Assembly (NCBI GenBank): GCA_009993635.1
Contig: JAACTC010000009.1
Location: forward strand, 248,001 to 312,000
Length of the DNA stretch: 64,000 nucleotides
Reading direction: 5' to 3'
DNA from: Erythrobacter sp.
Lineage (GTDB): Bacteria > Pseudomonadota > Alphaproteobacteria > Sphingomonadales > Sphingomonadaceae
Shown here: positions 8,903 through 17,807 of the stretch, piece by piece
Position numbering within the stretch: the first letter of the stretch is position 1
Layout: every line of letters begins with the position of its first letter
Translations under genes and position numbers: made by a program
Notes under the pieces: generated by a model
The model's database searches: none
Told to the model about the DNA's origin: nothing
Seen by the model: the letters and a program-made list of their open reading frames with translations, nothing else

Positions 8903-9817
8903 TTAGGAGCGCAGCAGTTTTCTTGCCGAGGCCAGCGGGCTATCGTTCTGCAGCCGGGCCTTAACCCACGCCACCCCGGCATCGAACCCGTCGCGCGTAC
9001 CCAGCAACAGCCGATTGGCCAGCGTAGGGCGCAGCAGAAGGAAGGAACAGCACGCCGCACTATGCGTGCCGAACAGCGCCTTGTGCGCGCCTTCCCCCTC
9101 GGTGAAATCGAAATACCGGAAGCGGCCTTCGGCGAACAGCAGCCGCAGCGCCTCCATCTGCAACACCGTGCCGGGCGACAGCGCGGCATGTTCGGGATCG
9201 TAGCCGAGGTGCTCGTAAACCAGCGTTGCCCCTCGTATCGGCAGCGACAGATAGGCCACCGGCTCGCCTGCAAGGAACAGCAGGAAGCAGCGCATCCGCC
9301 CGGCCTCCGCCTCGGCGAGCATGGCATCGCGCGCAGCCTCGCTATCGGGCAGTCCGGCATCGAGCAGGCGCGCCTGGTAGGTTTTTGCAGACAGCGGCGT
9401 CGCCAGATCGAGAAAACGCGCAACCTCTGCTCGGGTGGAGTAGGCGCGTACATCCAGTTTGCCGCCATCTGCCTTGGCGAACTTCTTCGTCTTGCGCCGC
9501 AGGGTGCTGCGGGTCTTGCCCGAAAAGCGCGCGAGGTAATCGTCGAAACTGCCGTCCATCGCGATATAATGACGACGGAATGTTTCGCGCGCGCCAGCGA
9601 CGTAGCCGGGGTGGGCGGCGATGATCCTTTCACCCATGGTCTGCGGCGCGGAGAGCACGCGGATGCCGTCTGCCGAGGCTTCGGGGCGTACCTCCGGCGC
9701 ATCGTACGCCAGCACCTGCTCCAGCGAGAATGCCATCGGCACCAGGTGCCGGTCGACCGCGAACAACCGCCGGGCTCCGACCGTAAAGGCGACCGGGGTG
9801 GGCCGGGCCACGCTCAC
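8903..9817 (-). CDS. GNAT/FemAB-like acyltransferase (CelD/BcsL type)
   Basis: A 304-aa protein resembling the Acetyltransf_6 (CelD/BcsL, FemAB-like) group. An Arg/Lys-rich stretch KTRSTLRRKTKKF is followed by the acyltransferase core, including VAYLSLPIRGATLVYEHLGYDPEHA and FRYFDFTEGEGAHKALFG. Such proteins often act with polysaccharide or lipid-linked glycan modification. I place the start at GTG 9817 because it overlaps the stop of the deacetylase gene (GTGA), a common sign of coupling. The tandem with a polysaccharide deacetylase suggests that both modify one cell-surface glycan; the substrate is inferred only. Confidence 0.78.
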   Translation of the reverse strand: MSVARPTPVAFTVGARRLFAVDRHLVPMAFSLEQVLAYDAPEVRPEASADGIRVLSAPQTMGERIIAAHPGYVAGARETFRRHYIAMDGSFDDYLARFSGKTRSTLRRKTKKFAKADGGKLDVRAYSTRAEVARFLDLATPLSAKTYQARLLDAGLPDSEAARDAMLAEAEAGRMRCFLLFLAGEPVAYLSLPIRGATLVYEHLGYDPEHAALSPGTVLQMEALRLLFAEGRFRYFDFTEGEGAHKALFGTHSAACCSFLLLRPTLANRLLLGTRDGFDAGVAWVKARLQNDSPLASARKLLRS

Positions 9818-10791
9818 AGCGCGCCGTAGAGCGTGTTCGAGATCGCCTGTTCGGCGTAGCGCATTCCCACGCTCATTGTGTTGGCAGGCACGGGCCGGGG
9901 CATTTCGGATCGGCGAAACACCCTGATCGGCGGGCACTCGACAAAGTCTCCGGTCCAGATCCCGCTGGTCGCCTCGATGAACTTGCAAAGCCCTTCGAAC
10001 CGCGCGCGGACCAGCCGGTTGACCGCGAGGCTACGCCGATTGACCAGTTCGAAACTGTGCGAAACGATCGTGAAGGACGACATTCGCCCATCGCGCGCAT
10101 GGAGCAGCGCGGCGCGCATTTCCTTCAGGGAAAGTGCGGTCACCTGCGCATGGCGCAGTCGCCCTCCGATGTCGCCGACGCAGGATACGGGCAGTTCCAC
10201 GATGCCTTCATGCAGCAATGGCTGAGTGTCCGTCGCGCGCAGGTCGAGATCGCTCTCCCCACCGGCGATGCCGGGGGTATGGCTGCTGTCGAAGTCCAGG
10301 CCGATTTCGCGCAGCGCGCGCAGCGTGTCGCGGTTGGCGCCGTAATTGCCCGCACGGAAGGCCACCGGACCGGGTGCCCCTGCCAAGACCAGCGTCGAGC
10401 GCGCCCAGTCGAGGATGCGGCACTGATCCTCGAACCCGAAATCCTTGATGTTGCGTCCCGACAGGCCCGCGAGCGGGCCACCGGCGGGCGCGAGGTCGAG
10501 CCACTCGGTATGGCAATGCAGCTGAACGTCCTGCCCCGCCTCGATGATCGGCGCGACGACATCCTCTATCGCGGCCACGCCCCACACCAGCGCGGGCATC
10601 GGATCGACGAAGAACACCGCGCGCTGATTGTGTCTGCGCAGCAGGTCGAGCTTGTGCGTAATCCCGGCCGGGCCCTCCGGCGTGATGCACGCGATGGACC
10701 GGGCGAAGTTTTCCGCCCGATCGACACGGCACGGGCCATGGGCCAGCGCAGCCGAATATTCGGTGTCGATGGTGAGATACACACTCGTCAT
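9814..10791 (-). CDS. polysaccharide deacetylase-family protein
   Basis: A 325-aa protein with the start of a NodB-like deacetylase fold: YLTIDTEYS (metal-binding Asp region), FFVDPMPAL, then QLHCHTEWLDL, a His-x-His-x-x-W/D motif that fits the metal site of this family. A later FRAGNYGAN segment matches the substrate/catalytic Arg region. It has no signal peptide, so it would work in the cytoplasm or need another export route. It is 4 nt overlapped with the acyltransferase downstream and 58 bases after the cinA-like gene. Confidence 0.75.
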   Translation of the reverse strand: MTSVYLTIDTEYSAALAHGPCRVDRAENFARSIACITPEGPAGITHKLDLLRRHNQRAVFFVDPMPALVWGVAAIEDVVAPIIEAGQDVQLHCHTEWLDLAPAGGPLAGLSGRNIKDFGFEDQCRILDWARSTLVLAGAPGPVAFRAGNYGANRDTLRALREIGLDFDSSHTPGIAGGESDLDLRATDTQPLLHEGIVELPVSCVGDIGGRLRHAQVTALSLKEMRAALLHARDGRMSSFTIVSHSFELVNRRSLAVNRLVRARFEGLCKFIEATSGIWTGDFVECPPIRVFRRSEMPRPVPANTMSVGMRYAEQAISNTLYGAL

Positions 10792-10849
10792 AGCAATGCT
10801 GCGCTAGCAGGCGGCGGTTAAGACGAGGTTTGCCTTGTTGCCCTGACCG

Positions 10850-11608
10850 TCAGATACCGCCCGCGATGGCGGAGTGACCCGCCTCCTCCAGGGCATCGCG
10901 CAGGTCTTTCGCGCAATCCGCCAGCGCGGCGGCATCGGTCGACCGGATCACGAAGTTGGCGCCCACCTTGCCTTCGCGAAAGAACGGGTAGCTGCCTATC
11001 TGGCACGCCTCGTGGGCCTTCGCGACCGCGCGGAGGATTCCGGCGACTTCGCTCTCGGCGGTCCAGCAGCCCATCGTTTCCGCCTTCAGCGGTGCGCCGC
11101 CTTCCAGCGTGCCGGTCAGTGCGTCGAGCATTCCGGCGGTGATATGCGGTACGCCTGCCATCAGGTGGATATTGCCGATCTTGATACCCGGCGCGCCAGA
11201 CATGCGGTTCGGGATCAGCTGCGCCCCGGCAGGCACGCGGGCCATGCGCAGGCGATCTTCGGTTAGCCCGCCCGGCTTGTCGGCGTAGTATTTCTCCAGC
11301 AATGCGCGCGCTTCGGGATGGACGACCACCTCCAGCCCAAGCGCCGCGGCCACCGCATCCACCGTGATATCGTCGTGCGTCGGGCCGATCCCGCCGGTGG
11401 TGAACAGGTAGTCGTTGCGTTCGCGCAGGATATTGACCGCCTCGACGATCCGGTCCTGCTCGTCCGCGACCACGCGCACTTCGGCCAGCCGAATGCCCTG
11501 CACCTGCAGCCATTCGGCGACCTGCGCGATGTTCCTGTCGTGCGTGCGGCCCGAGAGGATCTCGTCACCGATCACGACGAGGGCGGCGGTCCAGATACGT
11601 TCGCTCAT
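10850..11608 (-). CDS. CinA-like molybdopterin-binding protein
   Basis: A 252-aa protein with the MoaB/MogA-like MoCF-biosynthesis domain: VIGDEILSGRTHDRN at the start and the TTGGIGPTHDDIT motif. This is the N-terminal domain of CinA (competence/damage-inducible protein A). The C-terminal nicotinamide-nucleotide amidase domain of full CinA is absent, as in a known short subfamily. In that subfamily the activity may be ADP-ribose or NAD-metabolite hydrolysis, but this is not established for every member. It lies 6 bases downstream of the monooxygenase gene stop and may be co-transcribed with it. Confidence 0.82.
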   Translation of the reverse strand: MSERIWTAALVVIGDEILSGRTHDRNIAQVAEWLQVQGIRLAEVRVVADEQDRIVEAVNILRERNDYLFTTGGIGPTHDDITVDAVAAALGLEVVVHPEARALLEKYYADKPGGLTEDRLRMARVPAGAQLIPNRMSGAPGIKIGNIHLMAGVPHITAGMLDALTGTLEGGAPLKAETMGCWTAESEVAGILRAVAKAHEACQIGSYPFFREGKVGANFVIRSTDAAALADCAKDLRDALEEAGHSAIAGGI

Positions 11609-11614
11609 AAATCC

Positions 11615-13138
11615 TTACGTCGTGCTGCGCGCGGCGCTGGGCCGTGCGGGTGCTACATCGTCTGCCGGGGCGTGCGGCAGCGCCTTGAAGTGGAGGATGC
11701 CGTCGTCGATCGGGTCGCTTTTCATCTGCCTGCGATCGACCCGGTAATCCTGGTTGAGCCGCCACGGGAAGCCCACCGCGTTCTTCGGCATGATGGCTTT
11801 CGAACGCTGGATATAGCCGGAGGAGAAATCGAAGATATCGTCTTCCTCCAGCGCGGCGGCCTCTTCCGGCGACAGCGCGGGTACCGCGATGTCCGCGCCC
11901 TTGGCATCCATCTGGTTCAGTACGTCGCATACATACGCCGCGTTCAGGTCTGCCCGCAGCGTCCAGCTGGCGTTGAGGTAGCCGAACACCACCGCAAGGT
12001 TGGGCAGGTTCGAGAACATGCAGCCCTTGTAGTAGAACCGCTGCGCGAAATCGACCGGCTCTCCATCGACGCAGACTGCGATCTTGCCGGCGATTGCCAG
12101 CTTCAGCCCGGTTGCGGTTACCAGGATGTCTGCCGGGATTTCCCGGCCGTCCTCCAGTACCACCGCGTCTTTCGCAAAGCGTTCGATGCGGCCGGTCACC
12201 ACCTCGGCCTTGCCCGCCTTGATCGCTTCGAACAGGTCGGCATCGGGAACCAGGCAAAGCCGCTGGTCCCACGGGTCGTAGGGCGGGGTGAAAGTGACTG
12301 CGTCGTACTTGTCGCCCAGATGCTCCTGCATCTTGGCGGTCAGGAACTCCTTGACCTTCTCCGGCTTCGATTGGGCGCGTTTGAAGCCGATGTCCTGCAT
12401 CACCACGTTTTTCCAGCGAGTGATTCTGTAGGCGGTTTCTTCGGGCAGAACCTTGCGCAGGAAATTGGCCATCCCGTCGCGTGCCGGGCGGCTGAACATC
12501 CATGTCGGCGTGCGCTGGAGCATGGTGACCTTCGCCGCCCTGTCCGCCATCGACGGCACGATGGTGACCGCCGTCGCGCCCGATCCGATGACCACCACGT
12601 TCTTGCCTTCGTAGTCGAGATTGTCCGGCCAGAATTGCGGATGCACCGCCTGCCCCGCGAACTCGCCCAGCTCGAAACCGGGATCGTACGGCTCGTCGTA
12701 ATCGTAATAGCCCGATCCCAGGTACAGCCAGTTGGCGGTCAGCCGTTTGCGTTCGCCCTGATCGGTGGCGACGGTCACCACCCAGCGTGCGCTTGCGCTG
12801 TCGAAGTCCGCGGTTTCCACGCGCATTCCGAACCGGATATTCTCGCGGATGCCGCGTTCGTCCACGATCCGGTTGAGGTATTCGAGGATCGCCGCACCGT
12901 CGGCGATGCTCTTCTCGTGCTTCCACGGTTCGAAAATGAAGCCGAGCGTGTGCATGTCGCTGTCCGACCGCACGCCCGGATAGCGGAACAGATCCCATGT
13001 CCCGCCCAGGTTTTCACGCATTTCGAGGATGGCGTAGCGTTTGTCCGGACACTGCGCCTCGAGGTGGGCGGCCATGCCGATGCCCGAAATCCCCGCGCCG
13101 ACGATCAGCACGTCGAAATCGCTATCCTTGCTGTCCAT
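11615..13138 (-). CDS. flavin-containing Baeyer-Villiger-type monooxygenase
   Basis: A 507-aa FAD/NADPH enzyme. The first Rossmann fold reads DVLIVGAGISGIG. The Baeyer-Villiger fingerprint FxGxxxHxxxWP is present near residue 160 (FAGQAVHPQFWP), directly followed by the NADPH-binding VVVIGSGATA. Enzymes of this type insert oxygen next to ketones or oxidise soft heteroatoms; the substrate cannot be read. The start at 13138 is chosen because MDSKDSDFDVLIVG is a normal family start (GTG at 13141 is a near alternative). It is divergent from a TonB receptor with 86 bases between. Confidence 0.88.
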   Translation of the reverse strand: MDSKDSDFDVLIVGAGISGIGMAAHLEAQCPDKRYAILEMRENLGGTWDLFRYPGVRSDSDMHTLGFIFEPWKHEKSIADGAAILEYLNRIVDERGIRENIRFGMRVETADFDSASARWVVTVATDQGERKRLTANWLYLGSGYYDYDEPYDPGFELGEFAGQAVHPQFWPDNLDYEGKNVVVIGSGATAVTIVPSMADRAAKVTMLQRTPTWMFSRPARDGMANFLRKVLPEETAYRITRWKNVVMQDIGFKRAQSKPEKVKEFLTAKMQEHLGDKYDAVTFTPPYDPWDQRLCLVPDADLFEAIKAGKAEVVTGRIERFAKDAVVLEDGREIPADILVTATGLKLAIAGKIAVCVDGEPVDFAQRFYYKGCMFSNLPNLAVVFGYLNASWTLRADLNAAYVCDVLNQMDAKGADIAVPALSPEEAAALEEDDIFDFSSGYIQRSKAIMPKNAVGFPWRLNQDYRVDRRQMKSDPIDDGILHFKALPHAPADDVAPARPSAARSTT

Positions 13139-13224
13139 CACCGACCGTCCATTCCCAGTTCGTACGTGTTGCGTATCGCATCGCAACCTATCGCAAGCCC
13201 GCGGCGCGCGCTAGGGCGCGGCGC

Positions 13225-15246
13225 ATGGCCACCATCCTTCGCCCGCTCGTCTGCCTGCCTGCCCTCTTCACCGCCATGCCCGCGGTGGCGCAGCAGGCGG
13301 GTGAGCAGGATGAGGCCGTGATCGTGGTAACCGGGCGCGGGCTGGCCGATACGCCTGCCAGCCCTGCCTATGGCACGGTCGAGATAGACCGCGAGGCGGT
13401 TCTTTTCGTTCCCTCCGGCAGGATCGAGGAGGCCTTGGCCGGTGTCGCCGGGTTTCAGGAGTTCCGCCGGTCGGACAGCCGATCCTCCAACCCGTCGGCG
13501 CAGGGCGTGACGCTGCGCGCGCTGGGCGGCAACGCCACGAGCCGCGCGCTGGTTACCCTCGACGGGGTACCGCTGGCGGACCCGTTCTTCGGTTACATTC
13601 CCTTCGCCGCGATCTTGCCCGAACAGGTCGGCCGGATCGCGGTGACGCGCGGTGGCGGCTCCGGCCCGTTCGGTGCAGGGGCCCTCGCCGGGACCATCCA
13701 GATGGAGAGCCTTGCGCCCGAACGGCAAGCTCCGCTGGCGGGCAGCGCGCTGGTGAACGATCGCGGCGGGACCGAGACCTCCGGCAGTTTCGCGGTGCCG
13801 CTGGGCGGTGGCTACGCGACCGGCGCGATCCGCTGGGATCGCGGTCCGGGCTTCTACACCACTCCCGAAAGCCAGCGTGTCGCGGCGAGCGTGCCTGCGC
13901 GGTTCGACAGTGTTTCCGGCAACCTGCGCGCGGTCGCGCCGCTGGGCGACGATCTGGAACTGCAGGCACGCGTACTCGCCTTCGACGATGCGCGAACGCT
14001 GCGCTTCGAAGGGGCGGACAGCTCGGCGAGCGGACAGGATGCGAGCCTCCGCATCGTCGGGCGCGGGCGCTGGCAGGTGGACGCGCTGGCCTATGTGCAG
14101 GCGCGCAACTTCTCCAACCTCGTCATCAGTTCCAGCCGGTTCGTCCCCGTGCTCGACCAGCGCAACACGCCATCGACTGGGCTGGGCGGCAAGATCGAGG
14201 TGCGCCCGCCGGTAGGCGCGGCACACACGCTGCGACTGGGGCTCGACTATCGCCGCGCCCAAGGCGAGTTGCAGGAGACGCCGATCAGCGCCTTCAGCGG
14301 GCAGGTGACCGCGCGGCGGCGCGCTGGCGGCGTGACCAGCGATCTCGGGCTGTTCGTGGAAGACGACTGGCAGGTCGCCCCGCGACTGCTGCTGACCGGG
14401 GGGCTGCGCGCCGACCGTACCGTGATCGCCGACGGCTTCTTTATGGAGCGCGACGCGCTGGGCGCTATCGTGGTCGATGATCGCTTCGCGGACCGCGACG
14501 ACTGGACGATCGGCTATCGCGCCGGTGCCTTGCTGCGCGCATCGCGCACGCTGGACTTGCGCGCTGCGGCCTACACCGGCTTGCGGCTGCCGACGCTGAA
14601 CGAGCTGTACCGCCCCTTCGTGGTCTTTCCTGTGGTGACGCAGGCCAACGCGGCGCTGGCGAACGAGGAACTGCGCGGGCTCGAAGCGGGGGCGGACTGG
14701 CGCCCGGTGGGCGGGGTGGAGATCTCGCTCACTGCGTTCGACAACCGGCTGAAAAACGCCATCGCCAACGTCACGCTTGGCCCCAACCTGCGTCAGCGGC
14801 AGAACCTGCCGGCGATCCGGACGCGGGGGATCGAGGGGGAGATGCGCGTCACGCACGGGCGTTTCCGGTTCGATGGCAGCCTGTCCTTCTCCGATCCGCG
14901 TATCGAGGGGCGGGGCACCTCGCTGGCGCTGGACGGCAATCGCCCGCCGCAGAGCCCGCGCTGGATGGCGGCGGCGAGCCTGTCCTACGCGCTGGCCGAG
15001 GATGCCCGCCTCGCGCTGTCGCTGCGCCATGTCGGCGACCAGTTCGAGGATGACCGCGAAACCGACGTGCTGCCCGCGTTCACCACGCTGGGTGCCTACG
15101 CGCAGGTGCCGCTTGCAGGACAGCTTCATCTCGTGCTGCGCGGCGAGAACCTGTTCGATGTGGAGGTCGTCACCCGCAACGACGGCGGCGATTTGGATCT
15201 CGGCGCGCCGCGGACCGTGTGGGCAGGCGTGCGTTACGGCTTCTGA
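13225..15246 (+). CDS. TonB-dependent outer-membrane receptor
   Basis: A 673-aa protein with a signal peptide (residues 1-22, ending AVAQQ), then a plug domain with IVVTGRGLADTPAS, GVTLRALGGNATSRALVTLDGVPLADPFFG and VTRGGGSGPFGAGALAG, and a beta barrel ending with the terminal aromatic residue in VRYGF. It would import a siderophore, cofactor or sugar using TonB energy. An AGACG-rich plug close to BtuB/CirA type is visible, but the ligand is unknown. Its 3' end overlaps the convergent YetF gene by 13 bases. No Fur box was found by eye. Confidence 0.9.
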   Translation: MATILRPLVCLPALFTAMPAVAQQAGEQDEAVIVVTGRGLADTPASPAYGTVEIDREAVLFVPSGRIEEALAGVAGFQEFRRSDSRSSNPSAQGVTLRALGGNATSRALVTLDGVPLADPFFGYIPFAAILPEQVGRIAVTRGGGSGPFGAGALAGTIQMESLAPERQAPLAGSALVNDRGGTETSGSFAVPLGGGYATGAIRWDRGPGFYTTPESQRVAASVPARFDSVSGNLRAVAPLGDDLELQARVLAFDDARTLRFEGADSSASGQDASLRIVGRGRWQVDALAYVQARNFSNLVISSSRFVPVLDQRNTPSTGLGGKIEVRPPVGAAHTLRLGLDYRRAQGELQETPISAFSGQVTARRRAGGVTSDLGLFVEDDWQVAPRLLLTGGLRADRTVIADGFFMERDALGAIVVDDRFADRDDWTIGYRAGALLRASRTLDLRAAAYTGLRLPTLNELYRPFVVFPVVTQANAALANEELRGLEAGADWRPVGGVEISLTAFDNRLKNAIANVTLGPNLRQRQNLPAIRTRGIEGEMRVTHGRFRFDGSLSFSDPRIEGRGTSLALDGNRPPQSPRWMAAASLSYALAEDARLALSLRHVGDQFEDDRETDVLPAFTTLGAYAQVPLAGQLHLVLRGENLFDVEVVTRNDGGDLDLGAPRTVWAGVRYGF

Positions 15247-15779
15247 AACGCAGGGGCCGGGTCACGCACGTCGTCCACCCCTTCGAGGATCGCGGGGTCG
15301 AGGTTCGGCCCGTGCATTACCGAGATGTCGCCGGTGGTTTCCAGCACCACCGCGCGGACCTCATCGAAGCTCATGGTGTTCGATTCGCGCAGCTTGGCGA
15401 TGATGTCGGATCGCGAGACGCGGGTCTTGGTCATCGCTTCGCTACAGAACCGGCCATCGACCATCAGCAGCACCGGATCGTTCTGGATCGTCTCCTCGAA
15501 CGTATCGGACTTCTGGCGAACCTTTGCGAGGATGAACTGCACCGCAAAAAGCGCGAACATCACGACCGCCGCCTGCACGAAGCCCTGCCAGTCGGTCGCG
15601 CGCCCCATCCCGGCAAGCACGGTGCCGCTGGCGACGGTGATGACGAAGTCGAAATTCGTCATCTTGGAGAAACTGCGCAGGCCCACGATGCGGGTCAGCA
15701 GGATCACATAGAGGATGCCGACCGCGGTGAGGATCGAACCGCGCGCGATCAGATCGTAGGTTGTATCGTCGAAGAACAT
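15234..15779 (-). CDS. YetF-domain (DUF421) membrane protein
   Basis: A 181-aa protein with three N-terminal membrane segments and a C-terminal cytoplasmic YetF domain (PVLLMVDGRFCSEAMTKTRVSRSDIIAKLRE, read as two adjacent blocks). The family occurs in spore-forming and other bacteria; its biochemical role is unknown. The start at 15779 is supported by an AGGGGG ribosome site; the longer frame to 15836 lacks one. Its 3' end overlaps the TonB receptor gene on the other strand. Confidence 0.82.
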   Translation of the reverse strand: MFFDDTTYDLIARGSILTAVGILYVILLTRIVGLRSFSKMTNFDFVITVASGTVLAGMGRATDWQGFVQAAVVMFALFAVQFILAKVRQKSDTFEETIQNDPVLLMVDGRFCSEAMTKTRVSRSDIIAKLRESNTMSFDEVRAVVLETTGDISVMHGPNLDPAILEGVDDVRDPAPAFQKP

Positions 15780-15860
15780 GGGTGTGCCCCCTGTGGTCTG
15801 CTGAGAGAGGACGTCCCCGGCGCGCCACAAGCTCACCGGGAACGGGAGGCGGATGTAGTC

Positions 15861-16871
15861 CTAGGCTTCGACGACCTTCTGCTCGATCGCGCCGAAGATC
15901 GAATGGCCCTGTTCGTCTTCCATCCAGATCTTCACCGTGTCGCCCGGCTGCATGAAGCGCGTCTTGGCTTCGCCGCTGGCGATGGTTTCGATCATGCGGA
16001 TCTCGGCGATGCAGGAATAGCCCTTGCCGCCTTCGCTGACCGGCTTGCCGGGGTCGCCTTCGGGCCCCTGGTTCGAGATCGTGCCCGAACCGATGATCGC
16101 GCCCGCGCCCAGATTGCGCGTCCTGGCGGCATGGGCGACCAGATCGGCGAGGCTGAAGGTTGCGTCCTGGCCGACATCGGCGCGGCCGAAGGGATCGCCA
16201 TTATAGTCGACCATCAGCGGGCGCTGGATCACGGAGCCCTTCCACGCATCGCCCAGCTCGTCGGGCGTGATGGCGACGGGGCTGAAGGCGGTCGCGGGCT
16301 TGGACTGGAAGAAGCCGAAGCCCTTGGCCAACTCGCCCGGGATCAGGCCACGCAGGCTCACGTCGTTGACGAGCATCAGCAGCTTGATGTGATCGGCGGC
16401 TTCATCCGAGGACACACCCATCGGCACATCGTCGGTGATGCAGGCGATCTCGCCTTCCATGTCGCAGCCCCAGGTGGTGTCCTTGAGCGGAATGTCCGCG
16501 CGCGGGGGCAGGAAGTCGTCGCTGCCACCCTGGTACATCAGCGGATCGTGGTAGAAGCTTTCTGGCACCTCGGCGCCGCGCGCTTTGCGCACCAGTTCGA
16601 CATGGTTGATGTAGGCGCTGCCATCGGCCCATTGGTACGCGCGCGGCAGCGGCGAATGCGCCTCACGCTCGTGGAAGCGTTCGCACGGCACGGCTTCGTT
16701 GTTCACGTCGCGGTAGAGCGCGTCGAGCTTGGGCGCGATATTGGCCCAGTCGTCCAGCGCGTCCTGCATCGTTGCGGCGATGTTGTCCGCCGCGCAGTAG
16801 CGGGTGATGTCTTTCGAGACGACCACCAGCTTGCCGTCGCGCGTTCCGTCATTGAGCGTGGCGAGTTTCAT
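15861..16871 (-). CDS. fumarylacetoacetate hydrolase-family protein
   Basis: A 336-aa FAH-fold enzyme. Metal-binding and core motifs are visible: DMEGEIACITDD, then MLVNDVSLRGLIPGELAKGFGFFQSKP and the GAGAIIGSGTISNQGPEGDPGKP segment. Given its ATGA overlap with maiA, it probably hydrolyses fumarylacetoacetate to fumarate and acetoacetate, the last step of tyrosine/homogentisate breakdown. It is shorter than the roughly 420-aa eukaryotic-type FAH and belongs to the short bacterial form. hmgA, which would start the pathway, is not in the window. Confidence 0.87.
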   Translation of the reverse strand: MKLATLNDGTRDGKLVVVSKDITRYCAADNIAATMQDALDDWANIAPKLDALYRDVNNEAVPCERFHEREAHSPLPRAYQWADGSAYINHVELVRKARGAEVPESFYHDPLMYQGGSDDFLPPRADIPLKDTTWGCDMEGEIACITDDVPMGVSSDEAADHIKLLMLVNDVSLRGLIPGELAKGFGFFQSKPATAFSPVAITPDELGDAWKGSVIQRPLMVDYNGDPFGRADVGQDATFSLADLVAHAARTRNLGAGAIIGSGTISNQGPEGDPGKPVSEGGKGYSCIAEIRMIETIASGEAKTRFMQPGDTVKIWMEDEQGHSIFGAIEQKVVEA

Positions 16872-17518
16872 TGGACTGTCTCTCCTTTGGGGGTGTCGTT
16901 CTGGTTGTCGGGGTGCGCCCTTTGCACTTCATCCAATGCGAGGCAGGCGGCTTCGATCCGGGTTGTGTGCGGCGCATCGGCGAAATCGTAGCCGAAGCGG
17001 CGCGCGTTGTAGATCTGCGGCATCAGCACGACTTCGAAGAAGCCGGGCGCATCGAACAGGAAGTCGCCCGTGTTCAGCTGCGCCAGCCGCTGCTCCACCG
17101 GCTTCAACGTACGGCCGAGCCAGTGGCGATACCACCTGTTCACGCTCTCCTGATCCTGCCCGTATTCGCTCTTCAGATACTTGAGGACGGGCAGGTTCAG
17201 CGGTGCGTGCAGCTCGGTCGCGATGGCATAGGCGAGTTCGCGCGCGAGATAGCGTTGTTCGATATCGGCGGGCAGCAGCGGGTTTTCCGGATATGCCTCG
17301 TCCAGCCATTCTATGATCGCCATCGACTGCACGCGGTCGGTGCCGCCCGCATCCAGCATGGGCACCGTGGCGAAGGGGTTGCGGCTGGCAAAGGCTTCGC
17401 CCTTCTGCTGGCTTTCCAGCAGGTTGACCGGGCAATTCTCGTATTTGAGGCCCTTCAATTGCAGGGCGAGCCGCAGGCGATAGCTGGTCGAGCTGCGGAA
17501 GTAGCCGTAGAGTTTCAT
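16868..17518 (-). CDS. maiA: maleylacetoacetate isomerase
   Basis: A 216-aa zeta-class glutathione S-transferase fold protein. The N-terminal thioredoxin-like part has the SSTSYRLRLALQLKG signature with the SSxxS active-site serine motif of maleylacetoacetate isomerases, and the C-terminal helical domain is complete. It converts maleylacetoacetate to fumarylacetoacetate using glutathione. The start at 17518 follows a GGGAACTC ribosome site. Its stop overlaps the FAH-family gene (ATGA), so the two consecutive pathway steps are translated together. A 25-bp dispersed repeat lies about 40 bases upstream. Confidence 0.92.
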   Translation of the reverse strand: MKLYGYFRSSTSYRLRLALQLKGLKYENCPVNLLESQQKGEAFASRNPFATVPMLDAGGTDRVQSMAIIEWLDEAYPENPLLPADIEQRYLARELAYAIATELHAPLNLPVLKYLKSEYGQDQESVNRWYRHWLGRTLKPVEQRLAQLNTGDFLFDAPGFFEVVLMPQIYNARRFGYDFADAPHTTRIEAACLALDEVQRAHPDNQNDTPKGETVQ

Positions 17519-17555
17519 GCGAGTTCCCTGTGATTGGCCCTGTGACTGCCGGCGC

Positions 17556-17580
17556 GGCCTGACACACCTGACACAGTGTC
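17556..17580. repeat. 25-bp dispersed repeat, copy 1
   Basis: The 25 bases here are identical to those at 48837-48861, in the same orientation. The core GACACAGTGTC is a perfect palindrome preceded by TGACACACCT. This copy lies just upstream of maiA. It could be a protein-binding site or a small dispersed repeat. Confidence 0.85.
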
Positions 17581-17702
17581 TAAAGGCGAAAAACCGGGCC
17601 CCCGTTCCGCGCCATGAAAAGCGGCGGTGAGGGTGGTCGGGGAAGGGTGCATGCCCCGCTCTTTGCACGGGGCGTCGGAGTAGGACAGAGCGTCGTGTCT
17701 TT

Positions 17703-17798
17703 CGTCATTGCGAGGGGGCGCTAGGCCCCGCGACAATCCAGAGCCCCACGCGAGACCGCTCTGGATCGCCACGCACCCTCCGGGTGCTCGCGATGACG
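17703..17798. repeat. palindromic intergenic repeat element, about 96 bp
   Basis: The element starts CGTCATTGCGAG and ends CTCGCGATGACG, so its outer ends form an inverted repeat. Inside are further complementary blocks (CAATCCAGAG near the left, CTCTGGATCG near the right). Its form matches the many short palindromic elements scattered in Sphingomonadales and Rickettsiales genomes. It lies 10 bases from the stop of the acyl-CoA dehydrogenase gene and may act as its transcript end. Confidence 0.75.
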
Positions 17799-17807
17799 TT
17801 GTTGGCT

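Noticed and set aside
13138-15129. A 663-codon minus-strand frame opposite the TonB receptor
   Set aside because: Shadow of the receptor gene, without signal peptide or motifs.
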